DNA from: CAYHPY01 sp964358485
GTDB lineage: Bacteria > Elusimicrobiota > Elusimicrobia > UBA1565 > UBA9628
Reading direction: 5' to 3'
Length of the DNA stretch: 55,547 bases
Assembly: GCA_964358485.1 (NCBI GenBank)
Contig: CAYHPY010000014.1
Coordinates: forward strand, 1-55,547
The notes below the pieces were generated by a model that was given only the letters and a program-made list of their open reading frames with translations, was not told the DNA's origin and did not search any database. The position numbers and the translations under genes were made by a program. Below, in pieces: positions 32,880 to 41,299 of this stretch (position 1 is the stretch's first letter; each line of letters opens with the position of its first letter).

Positions 32880-34070
32880 TTAAGGAGCCCGTCCCCAGAT
32901 CACCTTCAAATATTCCCCTTCGGGATGATCGGCCGCCACCGGATGGTCCGCCCCGGCGCCGCTTTTGCGGAGGATCTGGAAGCGTCGGCCGGAGGCCCCG
33001 GCCGCCGTGCGGACGATGGCCTGGAACTCGTCCCAGGCAAGCATGCCGGAGCAGGAGCAGGTGATCAGCAGGCCGCCCGGTTCCAGCAGGGCCAGGGCCA
33101 GCTTGTTGAAGTCGATGTACTTCTGGCGGCCCAGCGCCCAGCCTTCCCGGTTGGCGATGAGCTTATAGGGGTCCACGATGATCAGGCCGTAGGTCTGCTT
33201 GTTGGCCACGGCCTGGCGCATGTAGGGGAAGGCGTCCGCGCAGACCGTCTTGATCCGGGCGTTGTTGATGTTGGAGTTCTTGCGGGCCAGCTCGGAGGAC
33301 TCTGGGTCGAGCTCCACGGTGGTGACTTCCTCCGCCCCGCCCACGATCTTGGCGTAGAGGGCAAATCCCCCGGTGAACCCGCAGATGTCCAGGACCTTTT
33401 TGCCCTTGGCCCAGGCGGCGGCGGCCAGGCGGTTGTCGCGCTGGTCGCAGAAAAATCCGGTCTTGTGCCCTCCCGCCAGGTCCGCCTCGAAGAGCACCCC
33501 GTTTTCCCGGATGCGGGCGCGGGCGGGAGCCTGGGCGCCCAGGCGGAAGCCTTCCATACTCTGGGTGTGCTCGCTGGCCCGGCGCACGAAGCGGGCGTTC
33601 GGGAAGAAGCCTTTGAGAACGGACTCGATGCGGTCGGCCTGGCGGAACATCCCGAGGGAATAGAATTCCAGGACGATGAAGTCCCCGTAGCGGTCCACCA
33701 CCAACCCGCCCAGGCCGTCGCCGTTGTCGTGGACCAGGCGGTAGGCGTCGGTGGTCTTGTCCAAGCCCAGCACGTCCCGCCGCAGGGCGACGGCGGCGCC
33801 TAGGCGGTCGGCGAAGAAGCTGTCGGCGTCGAAATCGGCTTTGCCCCGGGAGAGAAGCCGGAGGCTGATCAGGCTCTTGGGATTGTAGATGGCGACGCCG
33901 TAGGGGGCGTCGGTCTTGTCGTAGACCGCGACCAAATCCCCCGGACGCGCCTTGGGGTCCACGGCGCCGAGCATGCGCTTGTAGAGATGCGGCCCGGAGG
34001 AAGCCGAGCGGATGCGGACCCATGGCAGCCCGCCGGCGTGCCCGGCGGGCGCAGTCACCTGTTCTTTCAT
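32880..34070 (-). CDS. RlmI/YccW-type rRNA (cytosine-5) methyltransferase
   Basis: 396 residues: an N-terminal PUA-like RNA-binding domain (LPWVRIRSASSGPHLYKRML), a middle domain with TTDAYRLVHDNGDGLGGLVVD, then GHKTGFFCDQRDNR, the SAM motif KKVLDICGFTGGFALYA and the late LLITCSCSG motif. RlmI methylates a 23S rRNA cytosine. The motif IV segment reads VDPYKLIA where the family normally has DPPK/DPPAF, an unusual Pro-to-Tyr change at the active site. The start faces the caspase-like gene across 26 bp. Confidence 0.85.
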   Translation of the reverse strand: MKEQVTAPAGHAGGLPWVRIRSASSGPHLYKRMLGAVDPKARPGDLVAVYDKTDAPYGVAIYNPKSLISLRLLSRGKADFDADSFFADRLGAAVALRRDVLGLDKTTDAYRLVHDNGDGLGGLVVDRYGDFIVLEFYSLGMFRQADRIESVLKGFFPNARFVRRASEHTQSMEGFRLGAQAPARARIRENGVLFEADLAGGHKTGFFCDQRDNRLAAAAWAKGKKVLDICGFTGGFALYAKIVGGAEEVTTVELDPESSELARKNSNINNARIKTVCADAFPYMRQAVANKQTYGLIIVDPYKLIANREGWALGRQKYIDFNKLALALLEPGGLLITCSCSGMLAWDEFQAIVRTAAGASGRRFQILRKSGAGADHPVAADHPEGEYLKVIWGRAP

Positions 34071-34096
34071 CGGTACCGTATTCTATAATTTCCGTC
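34071..34096. promoter_or_regulatory. 26-bp divergent spacer with -10 boxes on both strands
   Basis: Plus strand: perfect TATAAT at 34084-34089, seven bases before ATG 34097. Minus strand: TAGAAT nine bases before ATG 34070. The two boxes overlap in a single AT-rich patch (ATTCTATAATT). Confidence 0.55.
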
Positions 34097-36703
34097 ATGA
34101 ACTTTATTTCCGTTGCCTTGATTCCGTTGTTTCTATTTTCTTCGTTCGCCGCCCCCTGGCCCGACCTCTCCGTCTCCGCCCCCTCCCAGGGCGCCCATCC
34201 CGGCGACGCGGCGGTGGTCGTCGGCGTGGAGCGTTACGCCTTCGTTCCCCCCGTGCCCGGCGCCTCCCGGAGCGCCGAGGACTGGCAGTTGTATCTGACC
34301 AAGACCCGGGGACTCCCCGCCGAAAAGGTTCGCCTGATCCGCGACAACGAGGCGACCTTGGAAGAACTGCGCGACGCGGCCTCCTGGGCGGCGGCCGCGG
34401 TCGAACCGGGGGGAACTTTGTGGTTCGTCTTCATCGGCCACGGCGCTCCCGGAAAGGACGGCAAGGAAGGAATCCTCGTCGGAGTCGACGCCCAACAGCG
34501 GGCCTCCAGCCTCTTCGCCCGGAGCCTCGGCCAGACTGAACTCCTCGCCCTTCTCGGCAAGGGAAAACAGGGGAAAACGGTCGCGGTGCTCGACGCCTGC
34601 TTCAGCGGACGCACCGCCGAGGGCGCGGCTTTGGTTCCGGGCCTTCAACCGCTCATCGCCGTGCAGACCGCGGGGACCCTGCCCGCCAACGCCGTGGTCC
34701 TGACGGCCGGCAAGACGGACCAATTCGCCGGCCCTCTGCCGGGCTCCGAGCGTCCGGCCTTCAGCTACCTGCTGTTGGGCGCTCTGCGGGGCTGGGGCGA
34801 CTCTAATGGGGACGGCTCCGTCACCGCCGCCGAGGCCGTGGACTACGCGCGCCGGGCTCTCCAAGCTTTATTGCGGGACCGCCAGCAGACTCCCGAGTCC
34901 AACGGGAGCGTGGCGGGGGCCTTGGCCAGCGGGGCCAAGGAGACCGGGCCCGACCTGGCGGCCATGGCGCGGGCCGCGCGGCCCCCCACCGACATAGCAT
35001 TCGGAAAGGTCGAGCGCCTAGCCCGTACCAACCTCCCCGACCTAGGCGGCGCCACGGGGAGCTATCGGGAGGTCGATGTTGAGTTGGAGCGGCTTTTGGA
35101 GGAAGCCGTGACCTTGGAGCGTTCCAAGTCCGCTGCGGCCTTCGACAAAATGTCGGCTTGGTGCCGCCTAGCCCAGGCCAAGAAGGACAATCCTTACGCC
35201 GGAAAGGCCAAGGAGGCCTGCGCCGCTTGGGAGGGCTACGCGGACCGCGAGCTGGAACAGGACCTGCGGCTGCTGGACGATTATTTCTCCTTGCAGGGCT
35301 ATCTCGGCTTGAAGCTCAAGAGCCCTGAGCAAAAGGCCGCCGCCGTTGACGCATTCCTGGCCGCTTACAAGGCTCTGGCGGGAAAGTTTCCTGTGGCCGA
35401 GGTAAAAAAGGCCAAGGAGGAACTCGCCCAGGGCCGGGCCCCGGCATTGAACTCGATCCTCGCTCTGGATAAGGAGGGCGGGGTCCTGCCGGTCTCTGAT
35501 GAGTTGAAGGAAATGGCGGCCGTGCCAAACACCGGTGGGTATGTATCGTATGATTCGGATCGAGTGAAATGCGGGGAAGGGAATGCCAAAGGTTGCGCTG
35601 GCTTGGCTTACGCGATTAAGGATTCCGACCGGCGGCGCTCGGTGTTCAATTACGAAATCGCCTGCCGGCTCGGCTCCGACGGCCAAGATTGTTACAAGGC
35701 CGGGGAGGCCCTCGGCCTCCAATCGGATTACGGGGGCGCGATGGAACTGGCGCGGCTGGCGTGCGCCGCTCGGGCGGACGCGAACGCCTGCCTGTCCGTG
35801 GCTCGTTGGATTCGGACCGACTACAGCTACGGCTCCGTTTCCATTCCGGCGGAACATTGGCCCAGGATCGGTCAATTCCTTCAGGTCGCCTGCCTGAAGG
35901 GGGCCGCCGCGGCGTGCAAGAGCGCCGGCGAATTCTTTGAACGGGGGGGGCAGTTGCCCCGGGATTGGCCGCGCGCCAGGCTTTTGTACGGTTTGGCTTG
36001 CCGGGGACGGGATTTAAGCTCCTGCGATTCCTTTAAGTCGTTGGATTCCAAGGAGCGGGAGGCCTCCCGGATGGAGCGGTGGTTGGGCGGCGACGCGGAG
36101 GCCCTGCCGGAGTTGGAGAAACTCTTCTCCGGCCCCAAGGCGGATTCGCTCAAGAAATGCCGTGCCGATCCCCAGATGTGCTTTACCGTCGGGGACGAAC
36201 TGCTCAGCAGCAAACCCTTCGCCGCCGTTGAAGCGCTGCGCCGCTCATGCGAAGCGGGGCATTGGGCGGGATGCGAAAAACTGGCAAAGGAATATGAGAG
36301 GGGAGCGTATGTCCCGGTCAAAAGCCCTTCCCTGGCGCTCCACTTCAATTTAAAGGGGTGCGACCTGCGCAACGGCGGCGCCTGCGCCGAGGCGGCGAGG
36401 GCGTACAGAGCCGGAAACGGCGCGGAGAAATCTCTCGAGAAAGCCTTCGAGCTGATGCGCAGAGCCTGCGACTCTCACACGAACCAATGCGTGCCGTTGG
36501 GGCAATTGTACTTCGTCGGAGAAGGGGTGGAGAAATCCGAGGAGAAGGCCCGGGAGGCATGGACACGGGTCTGCGCCCTCGATTACGGGTGGCCGGGGTG
36601 TTACCCCTTGGTGATTAACTTCAAAGACCCCGAGGCGACCAAGAGGCTCAAGGCGATGTGCCGGAAGAACTATATTGAGGTCTACTGCTCCGTCCTTAAA
36701 TAG
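34097..36703 (+). CDS. secreted caspase-like peptidase with EF-hand loop and Cys-paired Sel1/Hcp-like repeats
   Basis: 868 residues with a signal peptide (MNFISVALIPLFLFSSFAA). Residues ~40-260 are a peptidase C14 (caspase/metacaspase) domain with the catalytic dyad H115 (VFIGHGAPG) and C168 (VLDACFSG). D235-E246 (DSNGDGSVTAAE) is an EF-hand/dockerin-type calcium loop, inviting comparison with calcium-activated metacaspases. A helical region follows. Residues ~500-868 hold at least six repeats of ~36 residues with paired Cys (for example LACAARADANACLSVARW, SCEAGHWAGCEKLAKEYERG, GCDLRNGGACAEAARAYRAG) as in Helicobacter Hcp/Sel1-like proteins. The probable location is the periplasm or outside the cell. 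Its last 22 bases overlap the end of murU. Confidence 0.85.
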   Translation: MNFISVALIPLFLFSSFAAPWPDLSVSAPSQGAHPGDAAVVVGVERYAFVPPVPGASRSAEDWQLYLTKTRGLPAEKVRLIRDNEATLEELRDAASWAAAAVEPGGTLWFVFIGHGAPGKDGKEGILVGVDAQQRASSLFARSLGQTELLALLGKGKQGKTVAVLDACFSGRTAEGAALVPGLQPLIAVQTAGTLPANAVVLTAGKTDQFAGPLPGSERPAFSYLLLGALRGWGDSNGDGSVTAAEAVDYARRALQALLRDRQQTPESNGSVAGALASGAKETGPDLAAMARAARPPTDIAFGKVERLARTNLPDLGGATGSYREVDVELERLLEEAVTLERSKSAAAFDKMSAWCRLAQAKKDNPYAGKAKEACAAWEGYADRELEQDLRLLDDYFSLQGYLGLKLKSPEQKAAAVDAFLAAYKALAGKFPVAEVKKAKEELAQGRAPALNSILALDKEGGVLPVSDELKEMAAVPNTGGYVSYDSDRVKCGEGNAKGCAGLAYAIKDSDRRRSVFNYEIACRLGSDGQDCYKAGEALGLQSDYGGAMELARLACAARADANACLSVARWIRTDYSYGSVSIPAEHWPRIGQFLQVACLKGAAAACKSAGEFFERGGQLPRDWPRARLLYGLACRGRDLSSCDSFKSLDSKEREASRMERWLGGDAEALPELEKLFSGPKADSLKKCRADPQMCFTVGDELLSSKPFAAVEALRRSCEAGHWAGCEKLAKEYERGAYVPVKSPSLALHFNLKGCDLRNGGACAEAARAYRAGNGAEKSLEKAFELMRRACDSHTNQCVPLGQLYFVGEGVEKSEEKAREAWTRVCALDYGWPGCYPLVINFKDPEATKRLKAMCRKNYIEVYCSVLK

Positions 36704-37407
36704 GTCCGGCGGGCCTCCTCGAGGCGCGCCGGGGTGCCGATGTCGTTCCACGCCGCGCCGCCGGCGTTGAAGGCGCGGATGGTTTCCCCTTCCCCGGCCA
36801 GGCGCAGGTAGGCCTCCATGATCGGGAAAATCCCGCTCTCGGTCATCTTGGGAAACAATTCCGGGGACACGACATGAATTCCGGAGAAGGCCAGGGGCTT
36901 GGCCCCGGCTTTCGGGCGGCCCGCCCACTCCGGCGCGGATTTTCCCTGCCGGCCGCAGAGGCGCCCCTGGGAATCGAAAAGCAGGGCCCGGGAGGAGGGC
37001 CGTTTCTGGACGGCCAAAGTCGCCAGGGCGGGATGGGCCAGGTGGTGGCGGTACATCGCGTCCAGGTCGATGTCGGAAAGCACGTCCACGTTGTGCACGA
37101 AGAAGGGTTGGCCGTCGTCAAAAAACGGGGCGGCTTTTTTCAGGCCGCCGCCCGTATCAAGAAGCTCCCGTTCTTTTGAGATCGTGATCGGAACGGGGAA
37201 GGGGGCCTTCTTGTTTAAAAATTCTTGAACTTGGTCGGCCAAATGAAAAAGGTTGATCACAACGGAACTGACGCCGGCCCGGACAAGCCGGGCCAGGACA
37301 AGTTCCAGCATGGTTTTTTCCCCGATCTTGATGAGAGCCTTGGGGGTCTTGTCGGTCAGCGGCTTCAAGCGCAAGCCGATCCCAGCCGCCAGAATCATGG
37401 CTTTCAT
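36682..37407 (-). CDS. murU: MurU-like nucleotidyltransferase
   Basis: 241 residues. MKAMILAAGIGLRLKPLTDKTPKALI is the sugar-phosphate nucleotidyltransferase signature, followed by FFVHNVDVLSDID (metal-binding Asp) and LAFSGIHVVSPELF, AAWNDIGTPARLEEARR. The match is best to MurU, which makes UDP-MurNAc from MurNAc-1-phosphate in peptidoglycan recycling; glucose-1-phosphate enzymes are an alternative. It starts inside the stop codon of the AmgK-RapZ gene (ATGA), the usual amgK-murU pairing, which strengthens the call. Confidence 0.87.
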   Translation of the reverse strand: MKAMILAAGIGLRLKPLTDKTPKALIKIGEKTMLELVLARLVRAGVSSVVINLFHLADQVQEFLNKKAPFPVPITISKERELLDTGGGLKKAAPFFDDGQPFFVHNVDVLSDIDLDAMYRHHLAHPALATLAVQKRPSSRALLFDSQGRLCGRQGKSAPEWAGRPKAGAKPLAFSGIHVVSPELFPKMTESGIFPIMEAYLRLAGEGETIRAFNAGGAAWNDIGTPARLEEARRTYLRTEQ

Positions 37408-38813
37408 GCCGCGTTGTCCAGCGCCTGGTGGCGCAACTCGACTCCGACTTCGTTCTTCTCGCGAAGATGCGCCGCCAGGCGCTCGGCGCAATAGACCGAG
37501 CGGTGGCGCCCCCCGGTGCAGCCGAAGGAAACCAGCAGATCGGTGAAGTTCCGCTTGCGGTAGCTTTCCACGCTTTGGTCGACCAGGGCGAGGGCGTTTT
37601 TCAGGAAAGCCCCCACCAAGGGGTCGGTTTCGAGGAAGGAAGACACCTCGGGGTCTTTGCCGGTGAATTCCGCCAGGCTCGCGTCCCGCCCGGGGTTGCT
37701 CAAGGCGCGGCAGTCGAAGACGAACCCCCCGCCGTGGCCGGTGGGGTCCTGAGGCAGGTCCCCTTTGTAGGAGAAGCTGTTGACGCGGACGGTGAGCTTG
37801 AGGGAGGCGTTGCCGAACTGTCGGAGATAAGAGGAGCCGACCAGCCGACGGAACACTTCCATGAGCGCGGGGACCTTGATGGGAAGTTCGGTGGTCAGAA
37901 GGAGATATTCCAGGTTGCGGACCGCGTAGGGGATGCTTTGCAGGAACAGGCTTTTGCGTTCGTAAAACCCGCGAAGGCCGTAGGCGCCCATGGCCTGCAT
38001 GATGCGGATGTAGACGAACCCCGGATAGTGGCGGAGGAAGGCTTTGCGGTCCACCTTGGCGTGCTCGCCCAGGGCCGCCAGGTAGGCGTCGAGCAGGTCC
38101 TCCCGGAGACCGAAGGAGAGATCGGCTTTGGCGTCGAACAGCAGGGAGGCGATGTCGTAAGGGAGGGCGCCTTTGCGGCCTCCTTGGTAGTCCAAAAACC
38201 AAGGCTCGCCGTCTTTGACCATGATGTTGCGGGATTGAAAGTCGCGGTACAGGAAGTAGTCTCGGGGGGATTCCAGGAGGAAATCGGCGAATTTTTTGAA
38301 GTCGTTCTCCAGGGCCTGCTCATCGAAGGGTATTTTCGCCAGTCGCAGGAAGTAATACTTGAAATAATTCAGGTCCCAGGCCATGGATTGCTTGTCGAAG
38401 GCGGGGCGGGGATAGCAGAGGGAGTAGTCCAGGCCCTGGCCGGCCTTTACCTGAAATTTGGGTAAAAGCGCCACCGCCTTGCGGTAGACCTTCACCACCG
38501 CCTCTGCGGGCCCGCCGGGGCTGCGGTTCTCGTTGAGAAACCGGAACAAGGTCATGTCTCCGAGGTCCTCTTCCAGGTAGATTCCCTTTTCGGCGTCCTC
38601 GGCGTAGATTTCCGGCACGGGCAGGCCCGCCTTTCGGAAATGCCTAGAGAAGCCCAGGAAGGCTCGATTCTCCTTGAGATCGGCGTTTTCCGCCCCGACC
38701 GCGGTCCTGCCCCCGCCCGTCAGTCGAAATAGCTTCCGCGCCGACCCGTCGGCCCTCATTGGAACCGCCGATTTGACCTCCACCCCGAAATGCTTTCTAA
38801 AAAGTTCTTTCAT
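37404..38813 (-). CDS. AmgK-like sugar kinase fused to a RapZ C-terminal domain
   Basis: 469 residues. Residues ~1-320 are an APH-fold kinase like AmgK (MurNAc/GlcNAc anomeric kinase): YLEEDLGDMTLFRFL, catalytic YRDFQSRNIMVKDG, metal-binding WFLDYQGGRKGALPYDIASLL. Residues ~335-469 are a RapZ C-terminal domain: VNSFSYKGDLP, GGGFVFDCRALSNPG, FTGKDPEVSSFL and the ligand loop SFGCTGGRHRSVYCAERLA, which in E. coli RapZ senses glucosamine-6-phosphate. RapZ's N-terminal kinase-like domain is absent, replaced by the APH kinase. The fusion suggests that amino-sugar levels control cell-wall recycling. ATG 38813 is used; a repeat lies just upstream. Confidence 0.88.
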   Translation of the reverse strand: MKELFRKHFGVEVKSAVPMRADGSARKLFRLTGGGRTAVGAENADLKENRAFLGFSRHFRKAGLPVPEIYAEDAEKGIYLEEDLGDMTLFRFLNENRSPGGPAEAVVKVYRKAVALLPKFQVKAGQGLDYSLCYPRPAFDKQSMAWDLNYFKYYFLRLAKIPFDEQALENDFKKFADFLLESPRDYFLYRDFQSRNIMVKDGEPWFLDYQGGRKGALPYDIASLLFDAKADLSFGLREDLLDAYLAALGEHAKVDRKAFLRHYPGFVYIRIMQAMGAYGLRGFYERKSLFLQSIPYAVRNLEYLLLTTELPIKVPALMEVFRRLVGSSYLRQFGNASLKLTVRVNSFSYKGDLPQDPTGHGGGFVFDCRALSNPGRDASLAEFTGKDPEVSSFLETDPLVGAFLKNALALVDQSVESYRKRNFTDLLVSFGCTGGRHRSVYCAERLAAHLREKNEVGVELRHQALDNAA

Positions 38814-38817
38814 CTTT

Positions 38818-38882
38818 GGTGCCAGGTATCCACTTTCTAAACATTCCTTGGAGAAAGTTAAGAAAGTGGATACCTGGCACCG
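38818..38882. repeat. dispersed REP-like repeat, copy 3 (complete palindrome)
   Basis: Perfect 21-bp inverted repeat: the arm beginning GGTGCCAGGTATCC (38818-38838) and its reverse complement (38861-38881) flank a 22-base loop that itself continues the symmetry imperfectly. It fills most of the divergent spacer between the AmgK-RapZ gene and the gene at 38901. Confidence 0.85.
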
Positions 38883-38887
38883 TATTG

Positions 38888-38893
38888 TACAAT
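38888..38893 (+). promoter_or_regulatory. -10 box 7 bases before ATG 38901
   Basis: TACAAT at 38888-38893, directly after the palindromic repeat. There is no Shine-Dalgarno sequence between it and the start codon. Confidence 0.45.
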
Positions 38894-38900
38894 CTCGCTG

Positions 38901-40958
38901 ATGGATTTCGAGTCGATTAAATTTCGGATGAAGCTGGCGGCGGGGATCGGGCTTCTGGGGATGGCCTTTTTCTATTGGCAGAATCGGGCGATGCGGATGA
39001 GCCTTCAGGCGGAGATGGAGGGGGCCATGGAGTCGGGGATGCCGCATGAAGCCGATCCTTATCCGCGGGTCACCCAGGTCCGAAAGGCCGAGCAGGCGGG
39101 CAAGCTCTTCGAGGCGTTGGCGCTTTGCCGCAAGATCGCGGCGGAGCCGAAGGACGAGGGGGAGTTGAAGGAAGCCCGCAAGACGCTGGGCTGGCTTCTT
39201 CAATCAGCCTTGCGCGCAGCGGCCGCGGCGGGGGATATGGAATCGGGCGATTCGACTTGGAGGGAAATCCTTGCGCTGGAGGACGATTCGCTTCGGAGGT
39301 CCGCCGGACATTCCCTTCATTCCTGGGCCCAAAAGGAGATTCAGGGCGGCCGTCTGGATTCCTCCCGGCGGCTGGTGGGCATGGTGCTGGCCGAGCCCTT
39401 GCGGCGGGACGACATCTCCTCGATCCAGTTGGTCCGCGATTGGTCGGCCGTGCTGTTGAAGCGGCAAAAGGAGCTCATCGAGGCCGGCAAGGAGCTCGAG
39501 GGCGCCGAATTGTTCATCGAGGCGGCCACCCTCAGCCCTTGGGAACGGGAGCTGTCCTCGGCGCTGGCCCGGGAACCGGCCGAGAAGTTGATGGCCGCGG
39601 GCCGTCGGCTGGCGGCGGCGGGAGCCCATGGGGCGGCCCTGGCTCATTTTGAGGCGGCTTGGGAAACTCCCAAGATTTCGCACGCCGACCGGGAGGCGAT
39701 TCCGGGTTTGAGGGACGATTGCTGGCTGGGCTTGGCCAAGGAGGCCGAGGGCGCGGGCCGCGTGAATCGAAACCTGATGAACTCCGCGCTGTCCTTCTAC
39801 GAACGGGTGCAGGGTCCGCGGGCCGAAGAGGCCCTCAGCCGCTTGGCGGCCCTACTGGAAAGCGAGGCGGGCAAAGCCGCCGCGGAAAAGAAATACCCGG
39901 CCGCCGACGGTTATTTGGACCAGGCCCAGCAAAAAGCGCTCGACGCTTGGCGCCGGAGAGCGTTCCGCCAACCTCCGGATTTGTGGACCGGGGTGGATTC
40001 CGCAGCGGCGGAGCGAATCCGCAAGGAGCACAAGGATCCGATCCTGCAATCCAACGCCCTCGTACAAGCCCTCAACGGGGAAAAGGGTCCCGATTATCCC
40101 CTTCTGGAAGTCCGGCGGCTGGCGGCCGTGAGGGACGCTCTGGCTTTGGATTGGGCGGTCTCCGATTTGAACCTGGACGTCGAATCCGCTGTGCGGCGGA
40201 TCCGCCCGCTCCTGCGCGGCTCCGTCGATCCGGCCGCCAAGACCCGAGTGGACGCGGGGGTCCGAGGGGCGTTGAGAAACGCCGTGGCTAAGAAAAATTT
40301 TCCGGCCCTCGTAGAGTTGGGGGCTTTCCAGATCGCGGAACTGGGGCCCCCGCCCCCCGGAGATTCTTTTCGAAACGAGATGATTTCCGGATTGGATGAG
40401 GCGGCCAAGCAATACGCGGGAGAGTCCCCCAACAAAAGCCTTTTCATCCTGACTTTGGTGGCCGACGGTTTCCCGGAGGAGCCCGCCGGGGTCGAGGCCC
40501 GGGAGCAGGCCATGGTCAAGAGCGCCGAGGCGTTCAAGGCCGCGGAGGAGTCTCCTCCCGGCGGCTTGGACGCGGGTCCCTCCGGCCTTCCGGGATTGTC
40601 CCTCATCAGCGTGGAAAATTCGACGGAGCACCACATTCTCATTTTCTACGGCGGGCCGGAGCGGTTCTTCCTGCGGGTCAACCCCTACCGGAGGGCGGGC
40701 GCCGTCATCCGGGACGGATCCTACGAAGTCGGGGTCATGACCTCCGGCGACAACGTGGTCCCTTACCGTTCCAAACTGAAGTATGCCGCCCGGCGGTTGC
40801 TCCACCGATACGTCATCGAACGGCGGGTCAACGGCCAGATTGAGGGGGGGAGCCGGGCTCCGACCACTTCCGGGGATTGGCGCCTTCTGCGGGTTCCGCC
40901 CGGGGCCGCGCCCCTGAAAATCGATCCGGTCTCCGGCGCGGTCTCGGCGGCCTCGTGA
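38901..40958 (+). CDS. membrane-anchored helical-repeat protein of unknown function
   Basis: 685 residues. One N-terminal membrane helix (LAAGIGLLGMAFFYW, ~12-26) is followed by about 500 residues of Ala/Leu/Glu-rich helices with TPR-like spacing (for example AGKLFEALALCRKIAAEPKD, LMAAGRRLAAAGAHGAALAHF, ALSRLAALLESEAGKAAAEKKYPAA). The last ~120 residues switch to a beta-rich domain (LISVENSTEHHILIFYGGPERFFLRVNPY ... RDGSYEVGVM) that looks like a small immunoglobulin- or C2-like fold. The protein may be a periplasmic scaffold. The next gene begins inside its stop codon. Confidence 0.6.
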   Translation: MDFESIKFRMKLAAGIGLLGMAFFYWQNRAMRMSLQAEMEGAMESGMPHEADPYPRVTQVRKAEQAGKLFEALALCRKIAAEPKDEGELKEARKTLGWLLQSALRAAAAAGDMESGDSTWREILALEDDSLRRSAGHSLHSWAQKEIQGGRLDSSRRLVGMVLAEPLRRDDISSIQLVRDWSAVLLKRQKELIEAGKELEGAELFIEAATLSPWERELSSALAREPAEKLMAAGRRLAAAGAHGAALAHFEAAWETPKISHADREAIPGLRDDCWLGLAKEAEGAGRVNRNLMNSALSFYERVQGPRAEEALSRLAALLESEAGKAAAEKKYPAADGYLDQAQQKALDAWRRRAFRQPPDLWTGVDSAAAERIRKEHKDPILQSNALVQALNGEKGPDYPLLEVRRLAAVRDALALDWAVSDLNLDVESAVRRIRPLLRGSVDPAAKTRVDAGVRGALRNAVAKKNFPALVELGAFQIAELGPPPPGDSFRNEMISGLDEAAKQYAGESPNKSLFILTLVADGFPEEPAGVEAREQAMVKSAEAFKAAEESPPGGLDAGPSGLPGLSLISVENSTEHHILIFYGGPERFFLRVNPYRRAGAVIRDGSYEVGVMTSGDNVVPYRSKLKYAARRLLHRYVIERRVNGQIEGGSRAPTTSGDWRLLRVPPGAAPLKIDPVSGAVSAAS

Positions 40959-41299
40959 GCAAGAACTCCTGCCTCAAGTGCGGATCGCCGGTCGATTGCG
41001 GGCTGGCTCAAGGGCGCAAAACTTGTTGGTGCGCCGAGCTTCCGGCGGTGATGTCTTTGACCGGCAATCCCAAGGATTGCCTGTGCCGGGACTGCCTGGA
41101 AGCCGAGGTCTCCGCCCGGATCACCGTCGAGAAAAAGCGGGCCGGCCTTTGCGCCGATTGCCGCTCGGCCCGGCGGGTCCGGACCAAGGGGGGAGTTCTC
41201 CTGTATCTTTGCGAGCGTTCCACCGCGGATCCCTATTTCCCGAAATACCCAAGGCTTCCGATGGAGGAATGCCCCAGCCATGAAAAGTGGTCTCGTTGA
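40955..41299 (+). CDS. CWC cysteine-rich domain fused to a second Cys domain
   Basis: 114 residues from GTG 40955. The N-terminal half matches the cysteine-rich CWC family (PF14375 type): CLKCGSPVDCGLAQGRKTCW, then CAELP, then CLCRDCLEAEV. The C-terminal half (GLCADCRSARRVRTKGGVLL, LCERSTADPYFPKYPRLP, CPSHE) matches a separate small Cys domain normally seen as an independent ~60-residue protein. Both should bind zinc. Function unknown. It overlaps its upstream neighbour by 4 bases. Confidence 0.75.
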   Translation: MSKNSCLKCGSPVDCGLAQGRKTCWCAELPAVMSLTGNPKDCLCRDCLEAEVSARITVEKKRAGLCADCRSARRVRTKGGVLLYLCERSTADPYFPKYPRLPMEECPSHEKWSR

